Positions 53,857-57,235 of a DNA stretch of 57,235 nt are shown piece by piece (position 1 is the stretch's first letter; each line of letters starts with the position of its first letter). The position numbers and the translations under genes are program-made. Origin of the DNA: Clostridia bacterium (GTDB lineage: Bacteria > Bacillota > DSM-521 > Neomoorellales > Neomoorellaceae); assembly GCA_030154265.1 (NCBI GenBank), contig JASKKH010000011.1:1-57235 (forward strand), given 5' to 3'. Below the pieces are notes generated by a model. It ran no database searches. It saw nothing but the letters and a program-made list of their open reading frames with translations, and was not told where the DNA came from.

Positions 53857-53988
53857 ATGAGTTTTAATCACTATATCTGGAAATACCTTTACCAGAAGGG
53901 ATTAAGGGCTGCGGATGAAGTAGAAACGGCTTAACAGAAAGGTATTTTGACACAAGCAGAACGTGATGACATTTTGGGTACTGCATAA
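53857..53988 (+). pseudogene. XkdX-like small phage protein with in-frame TAA
   Basis: After TAAGGAGG the frame reads MSFNHYIWKYLYQKGLRAAD, EVETA, TAA, then in the same frame QKGILTQAERDDILGTA and stop. The pattern (short N-terminal helix, YxxGL...V..AVxKGxITxxxxxxI.G) is that of the XkdX family found in tail/lysis regions of Bacillus-type prophages. One nonsense change separates the two halves. Confidence 0.6.
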
Positions 53989-54055
53989 TAGGGCTGAAAT
54001 GTGCATTTACTCCATCCCGTATTTAATTTTAGGTTTTTGGGGTATTTAGGGGTTT

Positions 54056-54085
54056 TTGACAGTAAAGATTTTCTATTTCTATACG
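54056..54085 (+). promoter_or_regulatory. possible promoter of the second SLH gene
   Basis: TTGACA (54056-54061), 18 bases, TATACG (54080-54085), about 40 bases before the GTG start. Motif match only. Confidence 0.45.
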
Positions 54086-54125
54086 AATATAGTAATGAGG
54101 GACAATTTTAAAAGGGGGGCATGTT

Positions 54126-55313
54126 GTGAAGAAAGTTGGTTTATTTTTATTAACAATTCTTGTTTCATTATCTATGTTGACAAGCCTGGTCTTAGCAGGT
54201 CCGAGTCCAGTCTTGGCAGGTTATGGTAAGTCCGTGAGCCATAGTGCATCTGGAAGACATAGTGCATCTGGGAAACATAGTATGTCTGGGAGCCATGGTG
54301 TGTCTAAAAGCCCAGATAAAGAAAAAATAAAAGTCAAGAAGCCAGATAAAGAAAAAATAAAAGCCAAGAAGAAAGCAGAAAACCGTATCCAGACTCGGCT
54401 TAAAAACAAGTCATCTAAGCAAAAACTCGAAATCCGCAAACGACTTGAGGAACGGATGAAACAGACTGTTAAGCGTGAATTTAAAGATACCCAAAAACAC
54501 TGGGCTAAAAACGATATCCAAAAGGTACAAAACCTGGGGTTAATCGGTGGATATCCAGACGGAACATTTAAGCCGGATGCACCTGTTAGTAGTGTAGAGG
54601 CAATGATCATGGCAGTTCGCATGGCTGATATTTTGAATACTGAAGATGAAGCTATTGAAGAGGAAGTTACCGAAGAAGAGGTTGTCAAAGAAGAAGTTGA
54701 GGAAGAAGATTTAGAGGAAGCTGAATTAGAAGAAGGTGAATTAGAAGAAGGTGAAGAAGAGGATATCTCTGATGTACCTGACTGGGCGAAAGATGCAGCC
54801 AGGAGGGCTCATGCATTAAAAATTATTAATCTTAACCGATTCCATAGCCATGTTCAAGCCACAAGGGCTCAGGCAGCGGTAATGTTGGCAAAAGCATTGG
54901 GAATGCAGCCGGTAGAAATAGATACTTCCGATATAACATTTAGTGATGCAATACTGATATCTCCCGAAGATGTTGGTTATATTTTGGCATTAAAAGAAGC
55001 TGGAATAATTAAAGGCACTCCGGATGGCAAATTCAATCCTAACAGCACTATAACCCGGGCTGAAATTGCAGCTATGTTATCCAGAATAGTTGATGCGATA
55101 GAAGACGATGAAACCACTGAAAACGAGATAACTGACCAGGCAACAGAGCCTAATGAAAACACGGATGTTCAGACTAACAACGAAAACGAGACAACTGACC
55201 AAGCAACTCAACCAAATGAAAATACAGAAGATAGTGAGCAGGCCAGTAAAAGTGAAGCAACCCAGGATGCTGAACAACCTTCCAGTAGCGAAGAAGGTAA
55301 CGGTTCTGAGTAG
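54126..55313 (+). CDS. secreted SLH-domain protein with Ser/His repeats and acidic linkers
   Basis: 395 residues. Signal peptide 1-31 (LFLLTILVSLSMLTSLVLA), then a repeat HSASGR-HSASGK-HSMSGS-HG at about 38-58, a very basic helical part (60-120), an SLH domain (FKDTQKHWAKNDIQKVQNLG, GGYPDGTFKPD), a Glu-rich linker (175-213), and two further SLH-like units (VPDWAKDAARRAHALKI, YILALKEAGIIKGTPDGKFN). The tail is rich in Glu, Asn, Thr and Gln with the repeat TTDQATQPNENT. The start is GTG after AAAGGGGGG. Anchored to the wall; may bind metals or charged polymers (inference from composition). It lies inside prophage remnants. Confidence 0.85.
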   Translation: MKKVGLFLLTILVSLSMLTSLVLAGPSPVLAGYGKSVSHSASGRHSASGKHSMSGSHGVSKSPDKEKIKVKKPDKEKIKAKKKAENRIQTRLKNKSSKQKLEIRKRLEERMKQTVKREFKDTQKHWAKNDIQKVQNLGLIGGYPDGTFKPDAPVSSVEAMIMAVRMADILNTEDEAIEEEVTEEEVVKEEVEEEDLEEAELEEGELEEGEEEDISDVPDWAKDAARRAHALKIINLNRFHSHVQATRAQAAVMLAKALGMQPVEIDTSDITFSDAILISPEDVGYILALKEAGIIKGTPDGKFNPNSTITRAEIAAMLSRIVDAIEDDETTENEITDQATEPNENTDVQTNNENETTDQATQPNENTEDSEQASKSEATQDAEQPSSSEEGNGSE

Positions 55314-55354
55314 TAACTAAGAGATAATGTAATGTAATCCCGAGTTTGGACATA

Positions 55355-55386
55355 GCCCCCCATGAAGTTTATGGGGGGTAATTTAT
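55355..55386 (+). terminator. terminator behind the second SLH gene
   Basis: CCCCCCAT (55356-55363) / ATGGGGGG (55371-55378) 8-bp stem, then TAATTTATT. Confidence 0.7.
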
Positions 55387-55442
55387 TCAATAAACACCTT
55401 TGAGGGAGGCGTTATTTTTATGCCAAAAAGAGAGGAAGTGTT

Positions 55443-55673
55443 TTGAGTGAGCAAGACCTAAGAGAGTTGCGAAATGACATTAAAAACATATTAGAGCAAT
55501 TAACAGCGTTAAGAATAGACCTTGCCAAAAACTACGTCACAAAAGACGAGTTTAAATCATATGTCAAACAAGAAAACGCAAACAAATGGAAAGTCGCCGG
55601 GTTTGGTGTAGCCTTAGGCGGCTTTATTTTTGGAATAATTCAGTGGGCTGTTAGACTTGCAGGTGGTGATTAG
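55443..55673 (+). CDS. XhlA-like phage lysis-associated membrane protein
   Basis: 76 residues: an N-terminal coiled coil (LRELRNDIKNILEQLTALRI) and one C-terminal membrane helix (VAGFGVALGGFIFGIIQWAV, about 50-69), the layout of hemolysin XhlA-type proteins that assist holins. The start is TTG (MSEQDL) with GAGAGGAAG before it. It lies 3 bases ahead of the holin-like gene, with a broken amidase next: the usual phage lysis order. Confidence 0.75.
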   Translation: MSEQDLRELRNDIKNILEQLTALRIDLAKNYVTKDEFKSYVKQENANKWKVAGFGVALGGFIFGIIQWAVRLAGGD

Positions 55674-55676
55674 ATT

Positions 55677-56048
55677 TTGGAACAAGTAATATCGCTCATA
55701 ATACCTTTTATTGTGCTTGCAATATTGAGTGTGATGATTGATAAATTTACCCTGTTTCTTGAGGGTGTTATGAAACTTATCCCCGGCCTTCCCGACAGTT
55801 TTGAATGGCCCGTTGCCTATATATTTGTATTGGCAACGGGCTATATAGTTTGTTGGCAAGGTAACTATGATTTGTTTGCATATCTTGATATTAACTTTCG
55901 TCAGCCATGGCAGGGCTGGCTGATGACGGCTTTAGTTATATCAGGGGGCAGTGCTTTTGTGCGGAATAGTTTCGATGTAGTAGACAACATCCCGGCAAGC
56001 CTAGGCGGGATAACATCAACAATTAAAAAAATCTTTGGTGTTAAGTAG
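55677..56048 (+). CDS. holin-like phage membrane protein
   Basis: 123 residues with hydrophobic segments at about 5-25, 45-62 and 80-98. Small size, membrane content and the position between an XhlA-like gene and an amidase point to a holin, which opens the membrane for the lysin. The start is TTG (MEQVISLIIPF) right after the previous stop. I do not recognise the exact holin family. It appears intact although its amidase partner is dead. Confidence 0.65.
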   Translation: MEQVISLIIPFIVLAILSVMIDKFTLFLEGVMKLIPGLPDSFEWPVAYIFVLATGYIVCWQGNYDLFAYLDINFRQPWQGWLMTALVISGGSAFVRNSFDVVDNIPASLGGITSTIKKIFGVK

Positions 56049-56063
56049 AAAGGAGCGGTTTAT

Positions 56064-56396
56064 ATGCGTATTGTGTTAGATCCGGGTCATGGTGGGCAAG
56101 ACCCCGGCGCAGTGGCAAACGGTCTAGTAGAGAAACGCCTGACATGGATATTGCAAACAAAGTAAAGAAAAAACTTGCTAACGTTAACGCAGACGTTATT
56201 GTGGTGCAGCCCAGCGCAAAAAATCCCAACAGCACAGGTCGTGAGGAAGTTAACTTACCACCCCAAATTGCTAATCAACTGGGTGCTGATTTTTATCTAA
56301 GCCTCCACATCAATGCAGGTGTATTTGATTTTTTTGAATAAGATACCATCAAATGATGGTAAAGGACAAAGCGCGGAGTTAGTTAAAAGAATAGCT
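56064..56396 (+). pseudogene. N-acetylmuramoyl-L-alanine amidase (Amidase_3), multiply frameshifted
   Basis: ATG 56064 after AAAGGAGCGG. The first frame reads MRIVLDPGHGGQDPGAVANG (zinc His in PGHGG) and ends at TAA near 56162. The second frame continues MDIANKVKKKLANVNADVIV, LGADFYLSLHINAG (second zinc His). A third frame continues IPSNDGKGQSAELVKRIA. The downstream half of the enzyme is lost. A dead phage or sporulation-type lysin. Confidence 0.9.
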
Positions 56397-56926
56397 TTAA
56401 CCTGGCCTCATTCCGGGGCTTTTTTATGTTTAGAATAAATACAAATTCTCAACATACCATTTCGTTGAACTCACCAAAATGGTCACTTTACAAAACAACC
56501 CCAAAAAGCCCTTCTACTTAACTTGGATACCCCGTTAAGCGAAAGCATAAAAAACCTCGGCTTGAACCGGGAAAATATAGATGGCATTGGAAGTGGCTTG
56601 CAAAGCAAAAAAGCTGATGTTAAAGAGGCTGAATAAAAAAACTCCGGGTGTTACCTGGAGAATGGTAACCTAAAATGGGCTAATTATAACAAGGAAGATT
56701 TTCGGAAGAAATTAATAATGGGTTTAGGGATTTTATCGCCAAATTGCCGCCAAATTCCCATGGTGGTCAAAATGGTGGTCAAAAGCAAAATGCAAAATAA
56801 AAAAGGCTTACAGTAAAACTCTGAAAGCCTTTGTGAAATTATTTTTTTGTGCGGTATTTGTGCGGTGTCAGCAAGTTTTATTACCGCACTTGCAAAAAAT
56901 AAAAGGCCCGAAAGCCTTGATTTTAC
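56397..56926. other. phage-derived debris between amidase remnant and tRNA-Leu
   Basis: No intact gene. It contains a protein-like plus-strand stretch ending at 56635 (TPLSESIKNLGLNRENIDGI) of unknown family, and an open stretch 56690-56800 ending KLPPNSHGGQNGGQKQNAK then TAA, which may be the C-terminal end of a tyrosine integrase given the tRNA beside it. A hairpin AAAGGCTT (56802-56809) / AAGCCTTT (56825-56832) follows. Confidence 0.4.
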
Positions 56927-57014
56927 TGGTGCCGAAGGCGGGGGTCGAACCCGCACGGCCTCAACGGCCACTGGATTTTGAGTCCAGCGCGTCTGCCAAT
57001 TCCACCACTTCGGC
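56927..57014 (-). tRNA. tRNA-Leu (anticodon CAA)
   Basis: Class II tRNA: acceptor GCCGAAG / CTTCGGC, anticodon stem CTGGA/TCCAG with loop CTCAAAA, long variable arm TGGCCGTTGAGGCCGTG, T arm GCGGGTTCGACCCCCGC, discriminator A and encoded CCA. The anticodon CAA reads TTG leucine codons. Its 3' end faces the prophage debris, the usual side for a phage attachment site. Confidence 0.97.
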
Positions 57015-57235
57015 ATGTTTGGTATGTTTGTTAGTTAGTTTTGAACTGGGTAGTTAACATTATAGCATGTTATAGCCATGAAACCGACCAAGAACTATTG
57101 TACAATTTTTAGTCGCTTTTTGCAAGTCATTTTTGTTTTGAGCTATTTGCGTTGTAAGCATTTTACCCTCTGGGAGGCTAACGCCCATACCAGACATGGA
57201 CGTTTTCCAGGCCACAGGACAGGAAGAATAACTAA

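Noticed and set aside
56684-57016. 110-codon minus-strand frame at the right end
   Set aside because: It runs straight through tRNA-Leu and is an artefact of it.
57060-57235. Minus-strand open stretch ending at TAA 57060-57062 (contains SGMGVSLPEGKML)
   Set aside because: It could be the 3' end of a gene starting outside the window, but only about 58 codons are visible, no family is recognised and no terminator follows, so it is not listed as a gene.

Overview
The window looks like a chromosomal segment of an anaerobic, spore-forming Firmicute of the class Clostridia, in the Peptococcaceae / Desulfotomaculum-like range; the genus cannot be read from the sequence. The reasons are a spore-specific set next to dnaE (YtrH, a YtrI-like protein and an alpha/beta-type small acid-soluble spore protein), Firmicute-type TRAP (mtrB), MinC, SLH surface proteins, a split cobalamin methionine synthase and a rubredoxin-less rubrerythrin. 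Most genes are AT-rich. The block at 2.6-6.0 kb is visibly GC-richer, and the block at 48.5-53.7 kb is AT-richer with AGA/ATA-type codons.

Layout: 1-2.0 kb is the edge of a defence-type island: the start of a DNA methyltransferase and a DUF6119/TIGR04141 gene broken by one in-frame TGA. 2.2-6.8 kb holds an inositol cassette: myo-inositol-1-phosphate synthase, then a fused inositol-1-phosphate cytidylyltransferase / di-myo-inositol-phosphate-phosphate synthase, with a convergent PHP-domain phosphatase. The cassette is preceded by a leader with an intrinsic terminator and a perfect 8-bp competing (anti-terminator) pairing. It is flanked by two diverged copies of the 3' end of an unknown gene with its terminator. 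6.8-8.5 kb has tRNA-Pro, a dead copper-amine-oxidase-like gene and rubrerythrin. 8.6-11.0 kb is a YkvI transporter and sporulation genes.

11.1-20.8 kb is a housekeeping run: dnaE, coaD, mtrB, a DUF2007-like gene, pfkA, pyk, a pyruvate carboxylase B / oxaloacetate decarboxylase alpha subunit, and DUF169; minC is convergent. 22-26 kb carries a DUF134 regulator and a large GLUG/Ig-like/SLH surface protein. 26-34 kb is an alpha-glucan module: a GH13 neopullulanase-like enzyme (minus strand), then DUF4912, a GH57 branching enzyme fused to a GT4 glycosyltransferase, glucan phosphorylase and a CBS protein. 34-44 kb has secreted and CBS proteins, CorA, a response regulator and two cyclic-di-GMP GGDEF/HD-GYP genes, both frameshifted; one has an extracellular lamin-tail domain. 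44-47 kb is split MetH plus its activation protein. 47-48.5 kb is a zone of gene fragments around an Hsp20 gene. 48.5-53.7 kb is a TetR-MFP-RND efflux locus that looks imported. 53.8-57 kb is a decayed prophage lysis cassette (XkdX-like, XhlA-like, holin, broken amidase) next to tRNA-Leu, with a second SLH protein inside it.

An unusual share of genes is interrupted by a single stop or frameshift (at 1368, about 38520, about 43235 and others). This means either active gene decay or assembly base errors. The most interesting candidates are the regulated inositol-phosphate cassette with its possible missing phosphatase, the A7 slip site in the lamin-tail cyclic-di-GMP protein, and the GH57-GT4 fusion.
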